Source: an uncultured Chlorobiaceae bacterium (GTDB taxonomy: Bacteria > Bacteroidota > Chlorobiia > Chlorobiales > Chlorobiaceae). Taken from it: a stretch of DNA of 13,737 nucleotides. The position numbers and the translations under genes are program-made. Position 1 is the first letter of the stretch. Every line of letters begins with the position of its first letter. The notes beneath the pieces were generated by a model that was not told the origin of the DNA, did no database searches, and saw only the letters and a program-made list of their open reading frames with translations. Location: positions 1-13,737 of the forward strand of contig CAIVCU010000306.1 in the NCBI GenBank assembly GCA_903904495.1, in the 5' to 3' direction. Shown here in pieces: positions 1 to 5,846 of the stretch.

Positions 1-168
1 GCTTCGGACAACGCATTTGGCTTAATTACAGCCGCACATTACCTGACCCGACCCAATCGAAAGAAACATCATGAACGCTATGAAGCCAAACTCGGTTTGA
101 TAAAAATACTCTATCAACGACATCGGGATAAACAACGCGTCATCAACTTGCTTACGGTAGTGGATTAG
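1..168 (+). pseudogene. C-terminal fragment of Rpn/DUF4351-like (PD-(D/E)XK transposase-like) protein, probably truncated
   Basis: Frame 1 is open from the window edge to a TAG at 166-168 and encodes 55 residues beginning ASDNAFGLITAAHYLTR and ending VINLLTVVD. From memory this resembles the segment after the nuclease core in Rpn/DUF4351 'cytosolic' proteins, which commonly reads SDNPFALVVxAHL, then a basic helix with a Lys-Leu-(Ile/Val) motif, then a FxxIDWLMxLP motif. Here the frame stops exactly where the conserved Trp after Ile/Val-Asp is expected, so TGG may have become TAG. The 20 codons after the stop remain open but do not resemble the usual LMxLPEELE continuation. Members are recombination-promoting nucleases or transposase relatives; the catalytic region lies outside the window. 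It may be a natural short variant rather than a pseudogene. Confidence 0.45.
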
Positions 169-496
169 CTTTTTGTATCTAATCGCGTTCATATTTCTAG
201 TAAATATTTACCCTCCAGTACTATTGATTAAAAAGTATCGGGAGATATCAGGCAAATGAAGTGGTATAAGCACACTGTTCTGCCTGTTGATTTTGAGCGG
301 CTGTTCCACAGTCAATATGTGCATGTCATTTTTCCGGTCAGCGGATGATTTTGTAACGTTAAAAAGTGATGAACGGATTAGCAGCATCAGATTGAAGCAG
401 CCCAGTTCTGTGCCGGTACTCACTGCCCGTTGTAACTGAAAGTCGACTGCATCAAGATAATCGCGGTGCGCTTGCTTTCACTCAGCCCTCAGCAAT
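169..496. other. Gene-poor stretch with decayed sequence
   Basis: Between the Rpn-like stop and the end of the Sel1 gene I see only the broken lipoprotein-like frame (256-439) and no convincing intact gene. A 71-codon minus-strand frame (208-423) overlaps it but has no recognisable family, signal or ribosome site. No strong hairpin terminator was found downstream of the Sel1 gene. Confidence 0.4.
256..439 (+). pseudogene. Frameshifted remnant of a small lipoprotein gene (family not recognised)
   Basis: An ATG at 256 is preceded by GGGAGA (241-246) and starts MKWYKHT. In the next frame, open from 260 to a TGA at 437-439, the sequence reads LFCLLILSGC followed by STVNMCMSFFRSADDFVTLK and ends VLTARCN. 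Joining the two frames by removing one base near 272-277 gives a textbook lipoprotein signal peptide: a basic n-region, a hydrophobic stretch and an LSGC lipobox. The intact frame from the ATG ends after 30 residues without such a signal. I infer a lipoprotein gene broken by a one-base shift and probably also shortened at the 3' end, because the tail after DERI looks random. It lies next to another damaged gene fragment, which fits local decay. I cannot name the family. A sequencing error is a possible alternative. Confidence 0.35.
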
Positions 497-1204
497 TCAC
501 ATCTCCAGCGAGTCAAGGAGATACTGAGCTCCTTCATTGCCCTGATCGGCTGACAGCCAGAAATATTTGACCGCTTCAGCCTCATCCTCTTCGACTCCTG
601 TGCCGTTTTTGTAGAGCAATCCAAGGCTGTATTGAGCATAAGAGTTTCCCTGGTCAGCCGCCAGCTGGTACCAATACGCCGATTCTGTTTTGTCTTGCCT
701 GACACAGTTACCCTCCTCATACATCAAACCAAGGTAATACTGAGCGTATGCATCACCCTGCCCGGCAGCTAACCGGAACCATTTCACAGCCTCAGTTGCG
801 TCTATTGTGACGCTTTTGCCAATCCTGTAGGCCAGTCCAAGGAAGCGCCGGGCTACAGCATTGTTCTGTTCAGCCGCCAACCGGTACCATTTGACGGCTT
901 CTGCCTCATCCTTTGTCACGCCTCTGCCATTTTTGTACATTCCTCCAAGATGGCATTGGGCATCAGCATAACCCTGCTCTGCGGCCATACGATACCATTT
1001 GGCGGCCTCTGCAAAATCCTTCGCCATACCTTTGCCGTATTCGTTCAAGATTCCAAGAAAAAGCTGGTCATGAGGATTCCCGCGTTCAGCAGCAAGAGAG
1101 AAAAGCCTCAAAGCCTCCGTCAAGTCCGCTGCAACTCCATCACCTTCAAAATATTGTAATGCCCGCCCGCAAAGCACATCGGTAGTATCAAATTCAAGCA
1201 GCAT
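497..1204 (-). CDS. Sel1-repeat (SLR) protein, six repeats, cytoplasmic
   Basis: The 235-residue protein starts MLLEFDTTDVL and is built almost entirely of six 36-residue Sel1-like repeats of the pattern (Y/F)LGxxYxxGxGVxxDxxEAxxWYxxAAxQGxxxAQ. They begin near residue 13 and end just before the terminal YLLDSLEM, which is the start of a seventh repeat. Such TPR-related superhelices mediate protein-protein contacts and have no enzymatic activity of their own. There is no signal peptide or membrane segment, so a cytoplasmic location is likely, although many SLR proteins are secreted. I chose the ATG at 1204 because AAGGGG lies five bases upstream (1210-1215). An in-frame ATG at 1234 would add ten residues but has no ribosome site. 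The gene is read away from the GH15 gene with a 269-bp gap, so it probably has its own promoter. The partner is unknown. Confidence 0.88.
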   Translation of the reverse strand: MLLEFDTTDVLCGRALQYFEGDGVAADLTEALRLFSLAAERGNPHDQLFLGILNEYGKGMAKDFAEAAKWYRMAAEQGYADAQCHLGGMYKNGRGVTKDEAEAVKWYRLAAEQNNAVARRFLGLAYRIGKSVTIDATEAVKWFRLAAGQGDAYAQYYLGLMYEEGNCVRQDKTESAYWYQLAADQGNSYAQYSLGLLYKNGTGVEEDEAEAVKYFWLSADQGNEGAQYLLDSLEM

Positions 1205-1208
1205 AGAT

Positions 1209-1215
1209 CCCCCTT
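1209..1215 (-). promoter_or_regulatory. Shine-Dalgarno site that decides the Sel1 gene start
   Basis: On the minus strand AAGGGGG precedes ATCT and then the ATG at 1204. The alternative ATG at 1234 is preceded by GATCATTTCCA, which has no purine-rich site. This supports the shorter 235-residue product. Confidence 0.6.
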
Positions 1216-1309
1216 CGGTTTGATCCGGTTTCATTGGAAATGATCTTTATAAGAAGAAAAAAGAGAATGCGATTTTTCATCTTGTTACTGACAGTATAAA
1301 AGGCAGGGT

Positions 1310-1330
1310 AAGACATAAGCTGTCTTATGT
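1310..1330. promoter_or_regulatory. Overlapping inverted repeats upstream of Sel1 gene (possible operator)
   Basis: ACATAAG (1313-1319) and CTTATGT (1324-1330) form a perfect 7-bp inverted repeat around CTGT. The same stretch also contains AAGACA (1310-1315) and TGTCTT (1321-1326), a second 6-bp inverted repeat around TAAGC. The two are mutually exclusive as hairpins. On the minus strand a TATACT -10-like hexamer lies at 1293-1298 and the palindrome occupies the place of its -35 box, where no good -35 hexamer is seen. This geometry would suit a repressor or activator site controlling the Sel1 gene. It could instead be an mRNA structure downstream of the GH15 gene, but no GC-rich stem plus U-run is present. 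Confidence 0.35.
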
Positions 1331-1473
1331 TATAAAAATATTTTTCTCCCCTTTTTTATGTGTCCGATTTGTCCAGTTTTGAAGGGTTAAAGACGTGATA
1401 CACTGTTTGGCTCTTAACTGACGGCCCTTTCAGAGGTATAAGATTGTAATGGTTGAAGCTGCTCAGTTGTTGC

Positions 1474-4137
1474 CTATTTAAGGGTGCTGTTCAGGTTCCA
1501 GTTATAGGGCAGGTAGCGTATGCTCATGGAGGAGATATTTTTTTCAATCCATTCTTTTTTTTCAGATGAGACATAAGGAAGGAGAGAAAGGACGGTGTCG
1601 TGTATGCTCTGTCCGAAATCCTCCTTATACCACTCAAAAATTGAAGATATCCAGAGTGTTGCGTTTTGACGGTCTATCTCCATTCCTTTCCGGTTGATAA
1701 AACTTCTTGCTGCAATGTCAAGCTGTTTGCCAATTACAGCCACATCGTAGAACTCAATCGGCGGGCAGGATGCGGCTGCGCAAACCAGTGCAAAATGGAT
1801 GCGGAAATCAAATGAGCTGACAATGAAAAGCCTGCGTTGATCGGAGCCGGAAAAAGGTTGGAAGGGAAAGAGCGGATGTGGACGGTTTTGACGGAGGATA
1901 CCGTGCTCAATGTCATCAGGAGTAAAAAATAATCCGCCGATATTGTAGCCTATCCGGCCGAAAAAATTGCTGATTTCAAGTACTGATCCACGAATACCGA
2001 ATTCAATAACTCCGTGAATGATGAGGATATTATAGATGTTGATCCAGAATGCTTTTTTTTCATCATCAGTTTGAAGTGTTGCCGGATTGAAGTAGTTCAG
2101 CGACTCCGCAAGCTTCAGGTATTTGCTGAACCCATCGGATTGTTTCATTGCCTCGTAATTGACCGTTCCTTCTTCAACATTGAAAAAACCTCCCTGCAGC
2201 AGATTCAGTGTTTTCTTTAATTCGGCGCCAATGGTTTTTGTTGTTTCAAAGTGATTGTATTCGCTTTTATTGAGCGTTGTCTGAAAAGGTATAATATTTC
2301 GCAGCCATGAAGAGAATGACGGTTCTTTTTCTTTTTTTGCAGAGCGCCGGTTTGCCGCCAGAATTGCTGAAACTGCATTGATATACCCGATATGGCTGAA
2401 AGCCTGAGGAAAATTTCCAAGCATATCAAAGGTATCGCTGTTAAACTCTTCCGAAAAAAGCCCAAGGTGGTTCGCAGCTGCCAGGGTCCGGTTGAGGAGA
2501 TCATGGGCCTCATCAGTTTTTCCCGAAAGTGACAGACACTCCACCAGCCAGAAGTTGCAGAGAACAAATCCTCCCTCTTCACCCCTAAGCCCGTCATCAG
2601 CTTTATAGCGAAGCAGAAATCCTCGATGCATCAACTGCTTCTCACAAGCCTCGATTGTTCCTTGTATTCTTGAATCATCAGCAGGGAGAAATCCATTGAG
2701 CGGCAGCAGCAAAAGGCTCGCATCAAGCTCGCTCGACCCGTATTTCTGGACAAAACTGTTAAGTTTTTCATCAAACCCATTTGCAAGAATATCCTCTTTG
2801 ATCCGATCACGCTCCTCCATCCAGAGTTCAAGAGGAGCTTCAAACCCAAAACGTCGGGCAATGGAGATTCCTCTATCCAAAGCAACCCAGCACATGACCT
2901 TTGAATAGACAAAGTGATGAGGCCCATTGCGCACCTCCCATATGCCGTCATCAGGTTTTTGCCAGTTTTCAATAGCAAGACCGCAAATATCCCTGAAAAA
3001 TGGCCAGAGCTCCTCATCAATTTTTCCCGCATAATCTGAAAGTCTAAGTGCTGAATCCATTACTTCACCATAGACATCCCACTGGTTTTGCTGATGCGCT
3101 TCGTTCCCTATTCTGACCGGACGTGAATTTCGATATCCTTTAAGATGACCAAGTTCCATTTCCTCAAGTCGGTCATTGCCTTGCAGGGTATACATGATCT
3201 GGAGGTTGCGGCTTCCATATTTCCGGTACGTGGCATTCAGCCAGCGCAGGTAATCGTCAGCTTCATTGACGTGACCTACAGCAAAAAGAGCTTTAAGGGT
3301 AAAAGCTGCATCTCTCAGCCAGCTGAAACGGTAATCCCAGTTTCTTTCTCCACCAAGGGTTTCAGGTATGGAGGTTGTTGGTGCTGCAGCAATGGCCCCG
3401 GTCGGCTGAAAGGTGAGAAGCTTCAGCAAAAGAAGAGAGCGGTTTACCATCGGTGTGAACTCTCCAAGGTATGCGCATCGTTCGCCTACGCAGTGATTAA
3501 CCCATTCCAGCCAGAACGCTTTGTTCTCTTCAAAAGGACAGGGTAGTTGATCAACTGTTTCCTGGCATCCATGAAAGAAATCGATATGCGCTTCCTCAAG
3601 AGCATTAAGCTGTAAAACAAGGGTGAGCTCTCCCTTCGTACTGTTGAGCAGGGTAGTATTCCTGCAATCAAGAGAAAGCGTAAGGGTCTCCTGACCGTAC
3701 ATGATGATAAACCGGTTATCAGTTTCTTCAATTTGAGCAGGAACTACCCTTGCATAATCAGGTCTTGGCATCAGTGTCAGCCTAAAAGACATGCTGCCCC
3801 GGATGACCTTCAGACAGCGGTGGATGCGGTGTATATGTTTTGTGCCGGTCTCCGCATTATCCATCGTCATGAAGTCATAGAGGAGTGCCTCTGCGGATTC
3901 TGTCGTGAATCTGCAGCAAAGGATGTTGGTGTTGGCGATATATGTTTGCTCAGAGGTGAAAAACTCCGAAGGTTGCAGACTGAAAAAGCCCCCTTTTTCA
4001 TCATCAAGCAGTGCGGCAAAAATTGTTGGAGAGTCAAGCCAGGGAAGGGAGCAGTAATCAATGGAGCCATCTTTCGATACCAGTGCGGCTGAATGGAGAT
4101 CCCCGATAAGTCCGTAATCGCCAATGCTTCTGTACAT
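1474..4137 (-). CDS. Glycoside hydrolase family 15 (glucoamylase/trehalase-like) fused to a C-terminal DUF547 domain
   Basis: The 887-residue protein has two parts. Residues 1-600 are a GH15 enzyme: the N-terminal MYRSIGDYGLIGDLHSAALV and DGSIDYCSLPWLDSPTIFAALLD motifs, a beta-rich domain to about 210, then the (alpha/alpha)6 barrel with GGERNWDYRFSWLRDAA (262-278), DDGIWEVR (397-403) and SEEFN...GNFPQAFSHI (562-583). From the family, E401 is the likely general acid and E563 or E564 the general base. GH15 enzymes release glucose from alpha-glucans or, in the bacterial trehalase subgroup, hydrolyse trehalose; the substrate is not decided by sequence reading. Residues about 628-860 match DUF547: KAFWINIYN (695-703), FRIHFALVCAAASCPP (778-793) and IFEWYKEDFG (833-842), with H781 and C791 as the striking conserved pair. 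There is no signal peptide, so it is cytoplasmic. The start is supported by AGGA about eight bases upstream. The gene lies downstream of the NTF2-like gene across a hairpin. Confidence 0.88.
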   Translation of the reverse strand: MYRSIGDYGLIGDLHSAALVSKDGSIDYCSLPWLDSPTIFAALLDDEKGGFFSLQPSEFFTSEQTYIANTNILCCRFTTESAEALLYDFMTMDNAETGTKHIHRIHRCLKVIRGSMSFRLTLMPRPDYARVVPAQIEETDNRFIIMYGQETLTLSLDCRNTTLLNSTKGELTLVLQLNALEEAHIDFFHGCQETVDQLPCPFEENKAFWLEWVNHCVGERCAYLGEFTPMVNRSLLLLKLLTFQPTGAIAAAPTTSIPETLGGERNWDYRFSWLRDAAFTLKALFAVGHVNEADDYLRWLNATYRKYGSRNLQIMYTLQGNDRLEEMELGHLKGYRNSRPVRIGNEAHQQNQWDVYGEVMDSALRLSDYAGKIDEELWPFFRDICGLAIENWQKPDDGIWEVRNGPHHFVYSKVMCWVALDRGISIARRFGFEAPLELWMEERDRIKEDILANGFDEKLNSFVQKYGSSELDASLLLLPLNGFLPADDSRIQGTIEACEKQLMHRGFLLRYKADDGLRGEEGGFVLCNFWLVECLSLSGKTDEAHDLLNRTLAAANHLGLFSEEFNSDTFDMLGNFPQAFSHIGYINAVSAILAANRRSAKKEKEPSFSSWLRNIIPFQTTLNKSEYNHFETTKTIGAELKKTLNLLQGGFFNVEEGTVNYEAMKQSDGFSKYLKLAESLNYFNPATLQTDDEKKAFWINIYNILIIHGVIEFGIRGSVLEISNFFGRIGYNIGGLFFTPDDIEHGILRQNRPHPLFPFQPFSGSDQRRLFIVSSFDFRIHFALVCAAASCPPIEFYDVAVIGKQLDIAARSFINRKGMEIDRQNATLWISSIFEWYKEDFGQSIHDTVLSLLPYVSSEKKEWIEKNISSMSIRYLPYNWNLNSTLK

Positions 4138-4139
4138 TT

Positions 4140-4149
4140 AGGAATTCCT
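4140..4149 (-). promoter_or_regulatory. Ribosome-binding site of the GH15-DUF547 gene, inside a perfect 10-bp palindrome
   Basis: AGGAATTCCT is a perfect palindrome ending two bases before the ATG at 4137 on the minus strand; its AGGA is the only plausible Shine-Dalgarno sequence. Pairing in the mRNA would sequester it only weakly. Confidence 0.4.
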
Positions 4150-4199
4150 GTAATGTCAAACAAAAAAATTGAAGACGGTCTACAGAAAATAATAACGAA

Positions 4200-4239
4200 T
4201 TCCCGGAACAAGGTGTTCCCTTTATAATTGTTCCGGGAA
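4200..4239 (-). terminator. Strong hairpin with alternative folding between NTF2-like and GH15 genes (terminator or attenuator)
   Basis: TTCCCGGAACAA (4200-4211) and TTGTTCCGGGAA (4228-4239) are perfect 12-bp inverted arms with a 16-base loop. The hairpin begins 14 bases after the stop codon of the NTF2-like gene in the direction of transcription and is followed by a T-rich but not continuous U tract. The loop holds another TGTTCC (4214-4219), so GGAACA (4205-4210) can pair either with it (loop AGG) or with TGTTCC at 4229-4234. That two-way pairing resembles an attenuator or a protein-binding palindrome as much as a simple terminator. It separates two same-strand genes, so it could set the expression ratio between them. 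Confidence 0.5.
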
Positions 4240-4253
4240 AGCTCATAAGAGGG

Positions 4254-4646
4254 CTACGACAGGTTTCTTGGCACCTGCGAGGAATGGTGGTGAAGAATGG
4301 GTGTGGCCAGAGAAATATCCACCATAAACGAAAACCGTGATGGGAAAGAAAGCAGTACCTGATCAACCTCAAATTCAAAAGAATAGATACCGCTCAGGGT
4401 ATGTACCGTATCGCTCAACGACTGTTTTCTGAGTGCCTTGTTGTGCAGTCGAACTCCGAGACCGTCTCTTGTGGCAAGCTGACCGAAGTAGTTTCTGACG
4501 CCTTCCGTGGTTATTACAGTATGGGGAGAAAATGTTGGAACAAGAACTGCAGACTCATGATAAAGAGCTGCAATGTTATCAGGATTTCCGCTGCAGACAC
4601 GTGAAACCCATTGAAAAAGAACCTCTTCAGGATTTTTGAAATACAT
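4254..4646 (-). CDS. SnoaL/NTF2-like (DUF4440/CaMKII-association-like) small protein
   Basis: The 130-residue protein starts MYFKNPEEVLFQWVSRVCSGNPDNIAALYHESAVLVPTF, the usual N-terminal helices and first strand of the NTF2-like fold (helix, 'D/N...A.LY...A.LV.T', then a T.EGVRNYF segment at 46-54). It ends with the typical long strand plus ILHHHSSQVP (117-126), a signature of the SgcJ/EcaC and CaMKII-association type of this superfamily, where the domain often forms dimers or larger rings with a small-molecule pocket. The exact ligand or activity cannot be read from sequence. No signal peptide is visible. The ATG at 4646 is the only in-frame start (a TAG lies 13 codons upstream), but it lacks a clear ribosome site. 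It is followed by the GH15-DUF547 gene 116 bp downstream and may be co-transcribed with it. Confidence 0.72.
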   Translation of the reverse strand: MYFKNPEEVLFQWVSRVCSGNPDNIAALYHESAVLVPTFSPHTVITTEGVRNYFGQLATRDGLGVRLHNKALRKQSLSDTVHTLSGIYSFEFEVDQVLLSFPSRFSFMVDISLATPILHHHSSQVPRNLS

Positions 4647-4671
4647 AATAGTACGCTTGTTATTGTTGTTC

Positions 4672-4689
4672 CTGATAGGAGTCTATCAG
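4672..4689. promoter_or_regulatory. Inverted repeat upstream of the NTF2-like gene
   Basis: CTGATAG (4672-4678) and CTATCAG (4683-4689) are perfect 7-bp arms around GAGT, starting 26 bases upstream of the NTF2-like start codon. It may be an operator or a leader hairpin. No convincing -35/-10 pair was found beside it. Confidence 0.3.
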
Positions 4690-4734
4690 CATAATCAGGT
4701 AAACATGTTCAGACCGTAAGGCCAGAAATGTAAG

Positions 4735-4766
4735 CTTTTTTTGTGGCGGAGAACAAACAAAAAAAG
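4735..4766. repeat. A/T-rich inverted repeat just after the response-regulator gene (weak terminator candidate)
   Basis: CTTTTTTTGT (4735-4744) and ACAAAAAAAG (4757-4766) are perfect 10-bp inverted arms with a 12-base loop, 24 bases past the regulator stop codon. The stem is almost all A-T and lacks the GC-rich base of a classical intrinsic terminator, but it is the only symmetric element at this gene end and would provide a U-run in either direction. Confidence 0.3.
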
Positions 4767-4789
4767 AGAGGAATGAAACCTTAGCCTGC

Positions 4790-5491
4790 TTAGTCTATAT
4801 CCTTCTGTTCCTCAAGCTTGTAGCCGAGTCCTCTTACGGTTTTTATCATAATGCCTGTATCTCCAAGTTTTTCACGGATTCTGGTAATGTGGGTATCAAT
4901 GGTTCTCGTGTTAATCGACTTATCGACATCCCAGACATCGCTGAGCAGTATTTCCCGTGATTGGGCTTCGCCTTTTCTTTTAAGCAAAGCAACGAGAAGT
5001 TTGAACTCCATCATTGTCAGTACAAGCTCTTTGCCATCAAGCGTAACAATGTGACGCGTTAAATCAACTTCAAGGCCACCAGCCTTAAGTACCTCCTGCG
5101 TTTTGCCTCCCTGCCGGCGATCCCGTTTCAGGATTGCCCTGATTCTGAGTATCAGCTCACGGGGACTGAACGGCTTTATAACATAGTCATCGATGCCGAG
5201 TTCAAAGCCCAGAATCCTGTCAATCTCCTCACCCTTTGCTGTAAGCATGATAATGGGAAGATCTTTGTAAAGTTGGTTCTGTCTGATTCTCCTGCATATT
5301 TCAAATCCGTCTATTCCAGGCAGCATGATATCAAGGAGAACAAGATCAAAACTTTTTCGTGAAAGCTGCTCAAGACCATGTTCTCCGGAACTTGAAAGAA
5401 GACATTTAAAGCCTGCCCGTTCGAGATTATATTCCAGTAGTCTCGAGAGGTTCTGATCATCCTCAACAACAAGAAGCATTGGATCCTGCAT
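4790..5491 (-). CDS. PhoB/OmpR-family response regulator (no adjacent kinase)
   Basis: The 233-residue protein has a receiver domain (about 5-122) with acidic residues E10, D11 and D12, the phosphoacceptor D54 in LVLLDIMLPGIDG, T84 in IIMLTAK and K106 in VIKPFSP: the full catalytic set, so it should be phosphorylated by a histidine kinase. Residues about 133-229 form a winged-helix DNA-binding domain with LTMMEFKLLVALL, SREILLSDVW, a RTIDTHITRIREKLG recognition helix and TVRGLGYKLE. The overall pattern is closest to PhoB/PhoP-type phosphate or envelope-stress regulators. The ATG at 5491 has no good ribosome site; an in-frame ATG at 5479 (Met5) has AGGA four bases upstream and may be the true start. 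No sensor kinase is present in the window. The gene is divergent from an ABC transporter and shares a 355-bp intergenic region with it. The PhoB identity is an inference from similarity. Confidence 0.9.
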   Translation of the reverse strand: MQDPMLLVVEDDQNLSRLLEYNLERAGFKCLLSSSGEHGLEQLSRKSFDLVLLDIMLPGIDGFEICRRIRQNQLYKDLPIIMLTAKGEEIDRILGFELGIDDYVIKPFSPRELILRIRAILKRDRRQGGKTQEVLKAGGLEVDLTRHIVTLDGKELVLTMMEFKLLVALLKRKGEAQSREILLSDVWDVDKSINTRTIDTHITRIREKLGDTGIMIKTVRGLGYKLEEQKDID

Positions 5492-5575
5492 AGCATTGTA
5501 TTGGTTACAAATTAAAGAACCGGAATGTAGCTGTAATTCATTGCACTTTTTCCGCCTGTTATAGCTGTATTTTTG

Positions 5576-5604
5576 AGTATAAACAATTTTGCTAACGTGG
5601 TCAG
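5576..5604 (-). promoter_or_regulatory. Putative sigma70-type promoter of the response-regulator gene
   Basis: On the minus strand CTGACC (5599-5604) and TATACT (5576-5581) are separated by 17 bp, matching four of six and five of six consensus positions. Transcription would start near 5569, giving a leader of about 78 bases before the ATG at 5491. The spacing is ideal, but the match is from reading alone. Confidence 0.42.
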
Positions 5605-5638
5605 TACAGCTTTAGATCGGTTGTATTTTTTTCTAATC

Positions 5639-5656
5639 TTTAACAGTTTCGTAACA
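5639..5656 (+). promoter_or_regulatory. Pho-box-like 11-bp-phased direct repeat
   Basis: TTTAACA (5639-5645) and CGTAACA (5650-5656) are 7-bp units separated by 4 bp, the architecture that PhoB/PhoP-family winged-helix dimers recognise (7+4+7 direct repeats, TTAACA-like in several non-enteric phyla). The repeat lies about 35 bp beyond the -35 box of the regulator promoter and about 190 bp before the transporter start, so it could serve autoregulation or activation of either side. Only one pair of units is seen, and short A/T-rich repeats can arise by chance. Confidence 0.25.
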
Positions 5657-5846
5657 ATGCATCCTCTTTTATCGAGCTATCTTTTTCCATATTCAAAGGA
5701 AAAAAGGCTTTATCATTATAAAGATTGACTGGCGTGCAGGAAAGCGTGAAAACCTTCAGATGGAAGGGTAAAATCGACCATGAAATGGGTATATTAGCCA
5801 TTATTTATGTCCTTAGGGAGCGTTATGTTGATAATGGATTGTTACC

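Larger units (their letters stand above)
5492..5846. other. 355-bp divergent intergenic region between response regulator and ABC transporter
   Basis: No gene is visible here. It holds a plausible minus-strand promoter for the regulator (5576-5604), a Pho-box-like direct repeat (5639-5656), a small hairpin CTTTAT/ATAAAG (5708-5713 with 5718-5723, loop CATT) and a TTGACT hexamer at 5725-5730 that could be a plus-strand -35 box, though no good -10 lies 16-18 bp further. TATATT at 5790-5795 is an isolated -10-like hexamer. The plus-strand promoter of the transporter is therefore not settled. Confidence 0.6.

Noticed and set aside
208..423. 71-codon minus-strand frame next to the Rpn-like fragment
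   Set aside because: No ribosome site, no recognisable domain, and it overlaps a more coherent lipoprotein-like reading on the plus strand.
5581..5597. AAACAA/CTAACG as a second Pho-box pair
   Set aside because: The units are 12 bp apart instead of 11 and match poorly, so they do not fit the phasing.
5725..5753. TTGACT as the -35 box of the transporter promoter
   Set aside because: At 17-bp spacing the -10 position reads GAAAAC, and nothing TATAAT-like is found at 16 or 18 bp.
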